Made by a program: the position numbers and the translations under genes. A stretch of DNA of 53,990 nt, taken from JBFXIE01 sp050176255. Lineage in GTDB: Bacteria; Pseudomonadota; Gammaproteobacteria; Burkholderiales; Burkholderiaceae_C. Of this stretch, positions 39,754-50,479 are shown piece by piece (the stretch's first letter is position 1; each line of letters opens with the position of its first letter). Under the pieces are notes generated by a model that was not told the origin of the DNA, did no database searches, and saw only the letters and a program-made list of their open reading frames with translations. Location of the stretch: NCBI RefSeq assembly GCF_050176255.1, contig NZ_JBFXIE010000019.1; one strand, written 5' to 3'.

Positions 39754-41238
39754 ATGAATCGCGAATTGTTGATGTTGGTAGAGGCTATTTCGCGTGAAAA
39801 GAACGTGGAGCGCGATGTGGTCTTGGGTGCAGTGGAGTCCGCACTGGCGCAGGCCACGAAAAAGCTGTACCAGGGCGACGTGGATATCCGCGTATCCATT
39901 GATCGCGATAGCGGCGACTATGAAACCTTCCGCCGCTGGCTGGTGGTGCCGGACGACGCTGGGCTGCAAAACCCGGATGCTCAAGAGCTGCTGATGGATG
40001 CCCGTGAACGCGTTCCCGATATCGAGGTGGACGAGTACATCGAGGAGCCGGTGGAGTCCGTGCCCATCGGCCGCATTGGCGCCATGGCCGCCAAGCAGGT
40101 CATCTTGCAAAAAATCCGCGACGCCGAGCGCGAAATGCTGCTCAACGACTTCATGAGCCGTGGTGAAAAGATTTTCACCGGCACCGTCAAGCGCATGGAC
40201 AAGGGTGACATCATCGTCGAGAGCGGCCGTGTTGAAGGCCGTTTGCGCCGCAGCGAGATGATCCCCAAGGAAAACCTGCGCAACGGCGACCGCGTGCGCG
40301 CCATGATCATGGATGTGGATCTCACGCTGCGTGGGGCGCCCATCATCCTGTCGCGCTCGGCACCTGAATTCATGATCGAGCTGTTTCGCAACGAGGTGCC
40401 CGAGATCGAGCAGGGCCTGCTGGAGATCAAGAGCTGCGCCCGTGACCCGGGTAGCCGCGCCAAGATTGCGGTGCTCTCCCATGACAAGCGGGTTGACCCG
40501 ATCGGCACCTGCGTGGGCGTGCGCGGCACACGGGTCAACGCGGTGACCAACGAGCTCGCTGGCGAGCGCGTGGACATCGTGCTGTGGTCTGAAGACCCGG
40601 CCCAGTTTGTCATCGGCGCGCTGGCGCCGGCCAATGTGTCCTCGATCGTGGTCGATGAGGAAAAGCATGCCATGGATGTGGTGGTGGACGAGGAAAACCT
40701 GGCGATCGCGATTGGCCGTGGCGGCCAGAACGTGCGCCTGGCCTCTGACCTGACTGGCTGGAAGATCAACATCATGGATGCTGCCGAATCGGCGCAAAAG
40801 CAGGCCGACGAAACGAATGCGGCCCGCAAGCTGTTCATGGAAAAGCTGGATGTCGATGAAGAGATCGCCGACATCCTGATCGAGGAAGGCTTTGCAAGCC
40901 TCGAAGAAGTGGCCTATGTGCCGCTGCAGGAAATGCTGGAGATCGAGAGCTTTGACGAAGACACCGTCAACGAGCTGCGCGCCCGTGCCAAGGACGCGCT
41001 GCTGACGATGGAAATCGCACGCGAGGAAAGCGTGGAAAGCGTGTCGCAGGATCTGCGTGACCTTGAAGGCTTGAATGCCGAGTTGATCGCCAAGCTGGCT
41101 GCGGGTGGAGTGCAAACACGGGACGATCTGGCTGATCTGGCCATCGACGAACTGACCGAACTGACGGGTCAGTCGGCAGAAGATGCGAAGGCCTTGATCA
41201 TGAAGGCGCGTGAGCATTGGTTTACGGGTCAAGAGTAA
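39754..41238 (+). CDS. nusA: Transcription termination/antitermination factor NusA
   Basis: The 494-residue RNA polymerase-associated factor has an N-terminal polymerase-binding domain (MNRELLMLVEAISREKNVER), an S1 domain (TGTVKRMDKGDIIVESGRVEG, about 140-160), two KH domains (VRGTRVNAV; AIGRGGQNVRLA, about 325-337) and two C-terminal acidic repeats as in gamma and betaproteobacteria. It promotes pausing and hairpin termination and takes part in antitermination. ATG 39754 has CAGGAGAG upstream. Because NusA assists intrinsic termination, the terminator in its own leader offers a route for autoregulation; this is inferred. Confidence 0.97.
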   Translation: MNRELLMLVEAISREKNVERDVVLGAVESALAQATKKLYQGDVDIRVSIDRDSGDYETFRRWLVVPDDAGLQNPDAQELLMDARERVPDIEVDEYIEEPVESVPIGRIGAMAAKQVILQKIRDAEREMLLNDFMSRGEKIFTGTVKRMDKGDIIVESGRVEGRLRRSEMIPKENLRNGDRVRAMIMDVDLTLRGAPIILSRSAPEFMIELFRNEVPEIEQGLLEIKSCARDPGSRAKIAVLSHDKRVDPIGTCVGVRGTRVNAVTNELAGERVDIVLWSEDPAQFVIGALAPANVSSIVVDEEKHAMDVVVDEENLAIAIGRGGQNVRLASDLTGWKINIMDAAESAQKQADETNAARKLFMEKLDVDEEIADILIEEGFASLEEVAYVPLQEMLEIESFDEDTVNELRARAKDALLTMEIAREESVESVSQDLRDLEGLNAELIAKLAAGGVQTRDDLADLAIDELTELTGQSAEDAKALIMKAREHWFTGQE

Positions 41239-41262
41239 AGGTCAGGGAGGTTTCAACACAAT

Positions 41263-44133
41263 ATGTCGAGTAACACCGTTGCAGAGTTCGCTGCAGAACT
41301 CAAAAAATCGCCCGAGACTTTGCTGGATCAACTCAAGTCCGCAGGGGTGGCCAAGGCCACCGCGTCTGATTTGCTCAATGAGGCAGACAAGCAGAAGCTG
41401 TTGACCTATCTGCAGGCCAGCCATGGCACTGCGGGTGGTGATCGCAAGAAGATCACCCTGGTGAAAAAGTCCACCAGCGAAATCAAGCAGGCCGATGCCA
41501 CCGGCAAGGCCCGCACCATCCAGGTGGAAGTGCGCAAGAAGCGCACCTTCATCAAGCGCGATGACGCTGTTGATGTCCCGCAAGGTCATGAGCAAGAGGC
41601 CGGAATCGAGGCCGAGGCCGATTCGCAAGAATCCTCCGTGCAGAACATGGAGCTGGTGAGGCGCGAGGAAGAAGCGCGTCGCCAGGCAGAGTCGATCAGC
41701 CGCCAAGAGCAAGAACTGGCGGCCGAGCGGCGCGAGCGTGAGGAGCGCGAACGGCGCGAACGCGAGGCAGAGGAGCGCGCCGCCGCCTACGCTGCGCAGC
41801 AGGCCGACAAGAAGGCGCAGGAATCCGCTGAACGTGCCGAGGCGCAGCGCGAGGCCGCTGCCGAGGCTGAGGCGCGCGCCAAGGCGCAGGCTGAGGCGCG
41901 GGCCGCAGCCGAGGCAGAGTCCAAGGCGCGTGCCGCCGAGGAGGCTGCGCGCGCTGCGGATCTGGATGAGCGCCGCCGCAAGGCGCTGGCTGAGGCAGAG
42001 GCTATCCGCGCGATGATGGCTGCCCCCAAGAAGGTGCTGGTGGCCAAGAAGCCCGAAGAGCCCAAGCCTGTCGCCAAACCCGCTGCTGCGGCTGATGCCA
42101 AAAAGGGCACGCTGCACAAGCCGGCCACCGGTACGGGTGGAGGCGTGGGTGCCCGTTCCGGCGCTGCGGCTGCGGCTGCACCCGGCGGCGGCAAGGAAGT
42201 GAAGTCGGCCAAGCTGTCCTCCAGCTGGGCAAACGACGCCACCAAGAAAAAAGAAATCAAGACCCGCGGCGACAGCAGCGGTGGCGTGGGCCGCAGCAAC
42301 TGGCGTGCCGGTCCCCGGGGCCGTCGTGGCAATGACCGCGACGATCAGCACCAGCAGCAGGCGCCTGCCGAGTTCCGCGTCATCGAAGTGCATGTGCCGG
42401 AGACCATCACCGTGGCCGAACTGGCCCACAAGATGGCCATCAAGGCGTCCGAGGTGATCAAGGCGTTGATGAAGATGGGCCAGATGGTCACCATCAACCA
42501 GCCGCTGGACCAGGACACCGCCATGATCGTGGTGGAAGAGATGGGCCACAAGGCGATCGTGGCAGCTCTGGACGATCCCGAGGCCTTCACCGCCGAGGAA
42601 GTCTCCGGCCAGCAGGCAGAGGCGCTCGTGCGCGCCCCGGTTGTCACCGTGATGGGCCACGTAGACCACGGCAAGACTTCGCTGCTGGACTACATTCGCC
42701 GCGCCAAGGTGGCGCCGGGCGAGGCGGGCGGCATTACGCAGCACATCGGTGCCTACCATGTCGAGACACCGCGCGGTATCGTCACGTTCCTGGACACGCC
42801 GGGTCACGAGGCTTTCACGGCCATGCGTGCCCGTGGCGCGCAGGCCACCGATATCGTGATTCTGGTGTGCGCTGCCGACGACGGTGTGATGCCCCAGACG
42901 CGCGAGGCCATCAAGCACGCCAAGGCCGCCAAAGTGCCGATCGTCGTCGCCATCACCAAGGCCGACAAGCACGAGGCCAACCCCGAGAAGGTCAAGCAGG
43001 AGCTGGTTGCCGAAGAGGTGGTGCCCGAGGAATATGGTGGTGATTCGCCTTTCGTTGCCGTTTCGTCCAAGACCGGCATGGGTATCGACGAACTGCTGGA
43101 GCAGGTGCTGCTGCAGGCCGAAGTGCTGGAACTCAAGGCGCCCGTGGATGCCATGGCCAAGGGCCTGGTCATCGAGGCGCAGCTCGACAAGGGCCGCGGC
43201 CCTGTGGCTACGGTGCTGGTGCAGTCCGGTACGCTCAAGGTGGGCGACGTGGTGCTGGCCGGTCAGACCTTTGGCCGTGTGCGCGCCATGTCGGACGAAA
43301 ACGGCCGCGTGACCAAGTCTGCCGGTCCGTCCATTCCCGTCGAAATTCAGGGCCTGTCCGAAGTGCCCCAGGCGGGTGATGAGTTCATGGTGCTGTCCGA
43401 CGAACGTCGCGCCCGTGAAATCGCCACCTACCGCGCGGGCAAGTTCCGCAATACCAAGCTGGCCAAGCAGCAGGCCGCCAAGCTGGAGAGCGTGTTCTCC
43501 GACATGACAGCGGGCGAGGTCAAGTACCTGCCCATCATCATCAAGGCCGACGTGCAAGGCTCCCAGGAGGCGTTGGCGCAGTCGCTGCTCAAGCTCTCTA
43601 CGGACGAGATCAAGGTGCAGCTGGTGTATGCGGGCGTGGGTGGCATCAGCGAGTCCGACGTGAACCTGGCGATTGCCTCCAAGGCCATCGTGATCGGCTT
43701 CAACGTGCGTGCCGACGCTGGCGCGCGCAAGACGGCCGAGGGCAACGATGTGGACATCCGCTACTACAACATCATCTACGACGCCGTCGATGAGTTGAAG
43801 GCGGCCATGTCCGGCATGCTGGCACCCGAGCAGCGCGAGGAAGCACTGGGCACTGCCGAGATCCGCACGGTGTTCGTGGCCTCCAAGATCGGTACCGTGG
43901 CGGGCTCGTACATCACGTCCGGCCAGGTCACGCGCAACTGCAAGTTCCGCCTGCTGCGCGACAACGTGGTCATCTACACGGGCGAGGTCGAGTCGGTGCG
44001 CCGCCTGAAGGACGATGTCAAGGAAGTCAAGGAAGGCTTCGAATGCGGTATCAAGCTGCGCAACTACAACGACATCAAGGAAGGCGACCAGCTCGAGTTC
44101 TTTGAAATCAAGGAAATCGCGCGCACGCTGTAA
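41263..44133 (+). CDS. infB: Translation initiation factor IF-2
   Basis: The 956-residue GTPase brings fMet-tRNA to the 30S subunit. The N-terminal IF2_N domain (residues 1-55) is followed by a long charged coiled-coil, Ala/Glu/Arg-rich (about 120-250), a Gly/Ala linker, a second IF2_N-like domain (about 375-430), then the G domain with GHVDHGKT (about 465-472), DTPGHEAF and TKADK, and the C-terminal domains. The ATG has GGGAGG 12 bases upstream. An internal alternative start (IF2-beta) is possible but not clear. Cotranscribed with nusA and rbfA. Confidence 0.98.
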   Translation: MSSNTVAEFAAELKKSPETLLDQLKSAGVAKATASDLLNEADKQKLLTYLQASHGTAGGDRKKITLVKKSTSEIKQADATGKARTIQVEVRKKRTFIKRDDAVDVPQGHEQEAGIEAEADSQESSVQNMELVRREEEARRQAESISRQEQELAAERREREERERREREAEERAAAYAAQQADKKAQESAERAEAQREAAAEAEARAKAQAEARAAAEAESKARAAEEAARAADLDERRRKALAEAEAIRAMMAAPKKVLVAKKPEEPKPVAKPAAAADAKKGTLHKPATGTGGGVGARSGAAAAAAPGGGKEVKSAKLSSSWANDATKKKEIKTRGDSSGGVGRSNWRAGPRGRRGNDRDDQHQQQAPAEFRVIEVHVPETITVAELAHKMAIKASEVIKALMKMGQMVTINQPLDQDTAMIVVEEMGHKAIVAALDDPEAFTAEEVSGQQAEALVRAPVVTVMGHVDHGKTSLLDYIRRAKVAPGEAGGITQHIGAYHVETPRGIVTFLDTPGHEAFTAMRARGAQATDIVILVCAADDGVMPQTREAIKHAKAAKVPIVVAITKADKHEANPEKVKQELVAEEVVPEEYGGDSPFVAVSSKTGMGIDELLEQVLLQAEVLELKAPVDAMAKGLVIEAQLDKGRGPVATVLVQSGTLKVGDVVLAGQTFGRVRAMSDENGRVTKSAGPSIPVEIQGLSEVPQAGDEFMVLSDERRAREIATYRAGKFRNTKLAKQQAAKLESVFSDMTAGEVKYLPIIIKADVQGSQEALAQSLLKLSTDEIKVQLVYAGVGGISESDVNLAIASKAIVIGFNVRADAGARKTAEGNDVDIRYYNIIYDAVDELKAAMSGMLAPEQREEALGTAEIRTVFVASKIGTVAGSYITSGQVTRNCKFRLLRDNVVIYTGEVESVRRLKDDVKEVKEGFECGIKLRNYNDIKEGDQLEFFEIKEIARTL

Positions 44134-44145
44134 GGCAACGACGAG

Positions 44146-44523
44146 ATGGCTGCCAAGAAATCCTCCACGCCCAACCGCGGCTTCAAGGTCGCGGATCAGA
44201 TCCAGCGCGACCTCACCGAGCTGCTGCGCGACCTCAAAGACCCGCGCATCGGCATGGTGACCCTGCAGGGTGTCGAGGTGACGCCCGATTACGCGCACGC
44301 CAAGGTGTTCTTCAGCGTTCTGGTGGGCGACGGCGAGGTTTCGGAAGAAGCGTTGAACCAGGCCGCCGGCTTTCTGCGCAACGGGCTGTTCAAGCGCCTG
44401 CACATCCACACAGTGCCCACGCTGCACTTCGTGTACGACCGCACCACTGAAAAGGCGGCCGACATGAATGCATTGATCGCGCGTGCTGTGGCTTCCCGTT
44501 CCAAAGACGACGACCAGCCATGA
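44146..44523 (+). CDS. rbfA: Ribosome-binding factor A
   Basis: The 125-residue KH-like protein assists late maturation of the 30S subunit, acting on helix 1 of 16S rRNA. It has RVADQIQRDLTELLRDLKDPR-like sequence near the N-terminus (KVADQIQRDL) and the conserved VFFSVLVGD strand. It starts 12 bases after infB, and its stop overlaps the truB start as ATGA. Confidence 0.97.
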   Translation: MAAKKSSTPNRGFKVADQIQRDLTELLRDLKDPRIGMVTLQGVEVTPDYAHAKVFFSVLVGDGEVSEEALNQAAGFLRNGLFKRLHIHTVPTLHFVYDRTTEKAADMNALIARAVASRSKDDDQP

Positions 44524-45517
44524 CCGCACGCGCTCCCCGCATCCGGGTGCAGCGGCGCCCGGTGCACGGAGTGCTGCTGCTCGACAAACCCCTGGGACTG
44601 TCCAGCAACGACGCCTTGCAAAAGGTGAAGTGGCTGCTGCGCGCCGAAAAAGCCGGCCATACGGGCACGCTGGACCCGCTGGCCAGCGGCGTGCTGCCGC
44701 TGTGCTTTGGCGCAGCCACCAAGTTCAGCCAGCTGCAGCTGGACGCGCCCAAGACCTACGAGGCCATCGCCCTGCTGGGCACCACCACCACCACGGGCGA
44801 CGCGGAAGGCGAGGTGCTGGAGCAGCGCCAAGTCGATCCTGCCCGGCTCACGCCCGAACGCCTGGCGGCTGTGCAGGCGCAGTTCACCGGCCCCATCCGC
44901 CAGGTGCCGCCCATGCACAGCGCGCTCAAGAAAGACGGCAAGGCGCTATACGAATACGCACGCGCCGGCATAGCCGTGGAGCGCGAGGCGCGTGACGTCA
45001 CCATTTATGCACTGAAACTGGCTTTAGCCCAGGTAAATCAGGCGCAGACGGCTATAAAAATAATAGTGACTTGCAGCAAAGGCACCTACATCCGTACCCT
45101 GGGCGAAGACATCGGCCAGGCCCTGGGTTGCGGCGCGCATCTCACGTTTTTGCGCCGCATCGACACGGGTGGCCTGGGCGTGGAGCGCTGCGTCACCCTG
45201 CAAGCGCTGCAGGACATGGACGAGGACGCGCGCATGGCCTGCGTGCAGCCGGTGGACACGCTGCTGGCGCAGCACAAGGCTGTCACGCTGGACGAAGACA
45301 ATGCCGGGCGTTTTCTGTCCGGCATGCGTCGGCGCGGCCCCTGGCCCGACGCGCCGGCGGTGGCCGTGTTTGGCGCGCGCCCGCGCGCGCTGCTGGGCGT
45401 AGGGCATGTGCAAGGTGGAGAGCTGATTCCAGACCGGCTTCTCAGCCCCCTCGAAATTCAACAAATTCTGGAGAGCTCGCCGCGGGCTGAACGCGGCACA
45501 TTGGAAGCAACAACGCT

Positions 45518-45521
<4 letters not shown>
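44520..45521 (+). CDS. truB: tRNA pseudouridine(55) synthase
   Basis: The 333-residue enzyme makes pseudouridine 55 in the T loop of tRNAs. The catalytic Asp is in GHTGTLDPLASGVLPL (about residue 50), and the CSKGTYIRTLGEDIGQALGCGAH motif is intact. Just before that motif the segment from about residue 164 to 183 (LKLALAQVNQ, then AQTAIKIIV) is encoded by a copy of the dispersed repeat and uses TTA and three ATA codons, otherwise rare here. Overlaps rbfA and typA by ATGA junctions, so the three are coupled. Confidence 0.95.
45011..45068 (+). repeat. Dispersed repeat copy (g), in frame inside truB
   Basis: Read on the minus strand it has ATAGCCGTCTGCGCCTGATT followed by ACCTGGGCTAAAG, matching the repeat family. 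It is translated in truB without disturbing the frame. Confidence 0.55.
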
Positions 45522-47347
<1,826 letters not shown>

Positions 47348-47390
47348 CACCTGATCAGGGTCTGATGGTGGCCGCCAGCCGGCCACGGCA

Positions 47391-47434
47391 CACACAGGGC
47401 GAGCAGCTTCCGCAAGGAGCGCTCGCCCTGTGTG
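47391..47434 (+). other. 14-bp hairpin at the end of the rimP-typA operon
   Basis: CACACAGGGCGAGC (47391-47404) pairs with GCTCGCCCTGTGTG (47421-47434) around a 16-base loop. Only CTTTCGG follows, so it is a likely mRNA 3' end or a weak terminator. Confidence 0.55.
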
Positions 47435-47570
47435 CTTTCGGCCCGGGGCACTGCGCCAGCCGTTACCATCCGGCACGCGCGGGCCCGGTGCAAATCCTGC
47501 CCGGGCTTGCAAAGAAGGCGCTGTTGAGAGGTGCGCCGGTTTTCTAACTGACTGGATCAAAGGAACAACG

Positions 47571-48662
47571 ATGACGGAGATGACGGCGCAAGTCGTGACC
47601 GAAGTGCGCGGCCAGGTGGGCTGCATCACGCTGAACCGCCCGAAGGCGCTCAACGCCCTGTCGCTGGACATGGTGCGCGACCTGATGGCGGCGCTGCTGG
47701 CCTGGCAGCATGACGACAAGGTGCTGGCCGTGGCCATTCGCGGCAACGGCCGCGAGGGGCCTTTTGGCGCCTTTTGCGCGGGGGGAGACATCCGCTTTCT
47801 GCACGCCGCAGGCAGCACGGGCAATCCGCAGCTGGAGGATTTCTTCACCGAGGAATACGCCCTCAACCACCTGATCCACACCTTCGGCAAGCCGTACATC
47901 GCCTTCATGGACGGCATCGTCATGGGCGGCGGCATGGGCATCAGCCAGGGCGGCACGCTGCGCATCGTGACCGAGCGCACCAAGATGGCCATGCCCGAGA
48001 CGGCCATCGGCCTGTTCCCTGATGTGGGTGGCGGCTACTTCCTCTCGCGCTGCCCCGGCCGCGTGGGCGAATGGCTGGCCCTGACGGGCGACACCATCGG
48101 CGCGGCCGACGCTCTTGCCTTCGGCCTGGCGGACGGCTTCCTGCCAGCAGACCAGCAAGCGGCGGTGTGGGAGGGTTTGGCCTCGCAAACGTTTGCCGAT
48201 GGCGCGGCCGTGCAGCAGTGGGTTGCTTCAAAGTTTGTAGCTGCTGGCGCTTGCTCCGTAAGCGCTAGAGGGCAAATTGACCAGTATTTCGCCTTGGACG
48301 ACGTGCCGGCCATCATCGCCGCGCTGGAACAGTCGCACGACGACTGGGAGCGCGCCACGGCCGCCACGCTGCGCAAGCGCTCGCCGCTGATGCTGCATGT
48401 GGTGCTGGAGCAGATCCGCCGCGCGCGCGGCATGGGGCTGGCGGACGATCTGCGCATGGAGCGCGACATGGTGCGCCATTGCTTTTACCTGCGCCCCGGC
48501 CAGAGCGAGACGGTCGAGGGCATCCGGGCATTGGCGGTGGACAAGGACCACAGCCCGCGCTGGAACCCGTCGCGCATCGAGGACGTGGAACCCGCGCTGG
48601 TGCAGGCCTTCTTCAAGAGCCCCTGGCCGGCACATTCGCACCCGCTGGCGGCGCTGCGCTGA
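47571..48662 (+). CDS. Enoyl-CoA hydratase/isomerase family, 3-hydroxyisobutyryl-CoA hydrolase-like
   Basis: The 363-residue crotonase-fold protein has the acyl-CoA oxyanion segments GAFCAGGDIRFLH (about 65-77) and GIVMGGGMGISQGG (about 112-125), with Glu in AMPETAIGLFPDVGG. The extended C-terminal half and the PDVGGGYFLSR motif fit the ECH_2 (3-hydroxyisobutyryl-CoA hydrolase-like) subgroup, involved in valine breakdown; hydratase activity is the alternative. ATG 47571 has AAAGGAAC upstream. Residues about 222-236 are encoded by a dispersed-repeat copy with an AGA codon. Its 3' end overlaps the convergent anti-sigma gene by 50 bases. Confidence 0.87.
   Translation: MTEMTAQVVTEVRGQVGCITLNRPKALNALSLDMVRDLMAALLAWQHDDKVLAVAIRGNGREGPFGAFCAGGDIRFLHAAGSTGNPQLEDFFTEEYALNHLIHTFGKPYIAFMDGIVMGGGMGISQGGTLRIVTERTKMAMPETAIGLFPDVGGGYFLSRCPGRVGEWLALTGDTIGAADALAFGLADGFLPADQQAAVWEGLASQTFADGAAVQQWVASKFVAAGACSVSARGQIDQYFALDDVPAIIAALEQSHDDWERATAATLRKRSPLMLHVVLEQIRRARGMGLADDLRMERDMVRHCFYLRPGQSETVEGIRALAVDKDHSPRWNPSRIEDVEPALVQAFFKSPWPAHSHPLAALR
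48234..48280 (+). repeat. Dispersed repeat copy (f), in frame inside the enoyl-CoA hydratase-like gene
   Basis: TTTGTAGCTGCTGGCGCTTG then CTCCGTAAGCGCTAGAGGGC closely matches the family. It encodes KFVAAGACSVSARGQI and includes GTA and AGA codons unlike the surrounding coding sequence. Confidence 0.7.
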
Positions 48663-49458
48663 TCTGCCAGTACACCGCCGCGGCCAGCGCCTGTAGCGCC
48701 GGCCGCGGCAATTGGCCACTGAGGGCATAGCCGAAGCCCTGGTCGGCCCAGTAGAAGCTGGAGACAGCCCCCTCGTCGTGGAACTGGAAGGCCGTGGCCT
48801 GCGCGGCAGCGGCATGGCCTTCACCATCGAGCGCGCCCAGGTACAGCGTGATGCGTGTCCCCGCGGCGTTCTGGTACATGAATTGCGCGCGCGCCCCGCT
48901 GGCGCCGGGCAGCAGGCGCCCACCCATCAATTCGAAACCCTGCGCCTGCAGCTGCGGCACAGAAAGCGGCCGCGCCAGCCGCTTGGAAAGCCACTGCACC
49001 AGGTGGTCTTGCTGCGTTGCCGGCACCTCCACCGGGTGGCGCTGCTCTGGCTGGAAGACCGCATGGGCCACGGCTGCCTGCTGCGCAAACAACTGGGGCG
49101 CGGGGGCCGTGGCCAGGTGGGAGTCCGGGCCGCGCGCGCCATGCAGGCCCCAGCCCAGCCCAAAGGCGATCAGCCAGCCAGCGGCGATGCCGCCCCAATG
49201 TGCCCACTGCCGCTGGCTGTTGCGTGCGTCCTGCAAGCGTTCTGCCGCCTGCGCCATGGCGCCTGGCACGGGCTGCTGCAGCCAGTCGGCGTGCAGGCCC
49301 TGCAGTTGTGCGCGCTGGCGCGCCCAGGCATCGACGCACTGCTGCTGTGGCAGATCCAGGCGCGAACGCAGTGCCTGCGCGTCGGCGGGCGACAGCCGCT
49401 CGTCGGCCAGGGCGTGCAGCGGGGCGTCGTCAGCGGGGCGGATGGTGTCGGGCTTCAT
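48613..49458 (-). CDS. Anti-sigma factor, membrane-bound
   Basis: The 281-residue protein has an N-terminal cytoplasmic part with a short helical anti-sigma-type segment (LHALADERLSPADAQALRSRL), a single membrane span (about 88-106, WGGIAAGWLIAFGLGWGLHG) and a periplasmic domain of about 165 residues. It starts 19 bases after an ECF sigma factor gene and would hold that sigma factor at the membrane until a signal arrives. The HXXXCXXC zinc motif of ZAS anti-sigmas is not seen. The C-terminal end overlaps the convergent hydratase gene by 50 bases. The signal is unknown. Confidence 0.8.
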   Translation of the reverse strand: MKPDTIRPADDAPLHALADERLSPADAQALRSRLDLPQQQCVDAWARQRAQLQGLHADWLQQPVPGAMAQAAERLQDARNSQRQWAHWGGIAAGWLIAFGLGWGLHGARGPDSHLATAPAPQLFAQQAAVAHAVFQPEQRHPVEVPATQQDHLVQWLSKRLARPLSVPQLQAQGFELMGGRLLPGASGARAQFMYQNAAGTRITLYLGALDGEGHAAAAQATAFQFHDEGAVSSFYWADQGFGYALSGQLPRPALQALAAAVYWQISAAPPAGANVPARGS

Positions 49459-49477
49459 GGCAAGTTCAAGAGTCGCT

Positions 49478-50002
49478 TCACTTCATGCGGCGCAACGCAA
49501 CGGGCGCGCCTGCGCCGCAGGGCTGGGTGGTGGTGGGCGCCGCTTCCATCAGCTCGCGCATCCGCGCGCGGGCGCGCGACAGCCGCGACATCACCGTGCC
49601 CACCGGAACGTCCAGCACGCGGGCCACGTCGGCATACGCCATGTCCTCCAGCGTGACCAGCAGCAGCACGGCCCGCTGCTCGGGCGGCAGACGTTGCAGG
49701 CAGCGGTCCAGATCCAGGGCGGTTTCGCGGGAGCCGTCGTGCCTGTCGGCAACGGCGGCCAGGGCTTCTGCATCCAGCGCCTGCACCAGCACCGTGGCGC
49801 GGCGCTGATTGAGGTACAGGTTGTGCATCAGCGTGAACAGCCAGGCCCGCAGGTCGCTGCCGGAGCGCCACAGCAGCCACTTGCGGCAGGCGCGCTCCAG
49901 CGTGTCCTGCACCAGATCGTCGGCCGCCCAGGCGTTGCCGGTGAGCGCGCGTGCGTAGCGGCGCAGCCCGGGCAGTTGTTCCACGATCTGGGCGCGGTTC
50001 AT
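49478..50002 (-). CDS. ECF-type RNA polymerase sigma factor
   Basis: The 174-residue sigma70-family ECF factor has region 2 (ARALTGNAWAADDLVQDTLERAC, with LRAWLFTLMHNLYLN) and region 4 (RLPPEQRAVLLLVTLEDMAYADVARVLDVPVGTVMSRL), the helix-turn-helix for the -35 element. The start ATG 50002 is preferred; the frame extends 11 codons upstream without support. It lies 16 bases after a lipoprotein gene and just before its anti-sigma gene, so it likely activates its own operon. Confidence 0.9.
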   Translation of the reverse strand: MNRAQIVEQLPGLRRYARALTGNAWAADDLVQDTLERACRKWLLWRSGSDLRAWLFTLMHNLYLNQRRATVLVQALDAEALAAVADRHDGSRETALDLDRCLQRLPPEQRAVLLLVTLEDMAYADVARVLDVPVGTVMSRLSRARARMRELMEAAPTTTQPCGAGAPVALRRMK

Positions 50003-50018
50003 GGGCGCATTGTGGCGC

Positions 50019-50384
50019 TCACGGCGTGGCGGCACGCCACACGTTGTTCACGCCATCGCCGGTCTTGTCGCCGGGCTTGCTGTCCTTGACCCAGTAGTAC
50101 AGCGGCTTGCCTTTGTAGGCCACCTGCTTGCTGCCGTCGCCACGCTGGATCAGGCTGTAGCCTTCGCCGCTGGGGGCGCTGGTGGCCGTCAGGGGCGGCC
50201 AGTTGGTGGCGCAGGGGCCGTTGCAGGCCGATTGGCCGCTGCCCGCCACGTCCTTGTCGAAGGTGTAGAGCGTCATGCCATTGGGGCCGACGAGCACGCC
50301 ACCCTGGGTGCCGACCTGCGCGGGCGACATCGAATAACAGCCAGCGAGCGCCAGCGCGGCGAGCAGGGAACTGAGCTTGGTCAT
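50019..50384 (-). CDS. Secreted lipoprotein with two PF03640-type (Lipoprotein_15) repeats
   Basis: The 121-residue protein has a lipoprotein signal ending LALAGC (Cys near residue 17) and two repeats of about 45 residues: VLVGPNGMTLYTFDKD with CNGPCATNWPPL, and YKGKPLYYWVKDS with GDGVNNVWRAA. The family is widespread and its function is unknown; sigma-linked copies are often stress-induced. ATG 50384 has GGAG upstream. It heads the lipoprotein / sigma / anti-sigma operon. Confidence 0.85.
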   Translation of the reverse strand: MTKLSSLLAALALAGCYSMSPAQVGTQGGVLVGPNGMTLYTFDKDVAGSGQSACNGPCATNWPPLTATSAPSGEGYSLIQRGDGSKQVAYKGKPLYYWVKDSKPGDKTGDGVNNVWRAATP

Positions 50385-50433
50385 GGTGTTCTCCAGTAAG
50401 CGCCGGCCGTCGAAGGTGCGGCCGGACGCAGAG

Positions 50434-50462
50434 ATAAACACCGTCGCCGGGGCGTTTATTCC
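50434..50462 (-). promoter_or_regulatory. Candidate ECF-type promoter with dyad, upstream of the lipoprotein gene
   Basis: On the minus strand GGAATAAA (50462-50455) is followed by GTTTAT at 50439-50434. The sites ATAAAC and GTTTAT are mirror halves. GGAATAA resembles ECF -35 elements and may be the autoregulated site. Confidence 0.4.
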
Positions 50463-50479
50463 AACCCCGCGCAAAAAAA

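Noticed and set aside
41242..44529. Long open frame opposite infB and rbfA
   Set aside because: Antisense shadow of two core translation genes with complete motifs.
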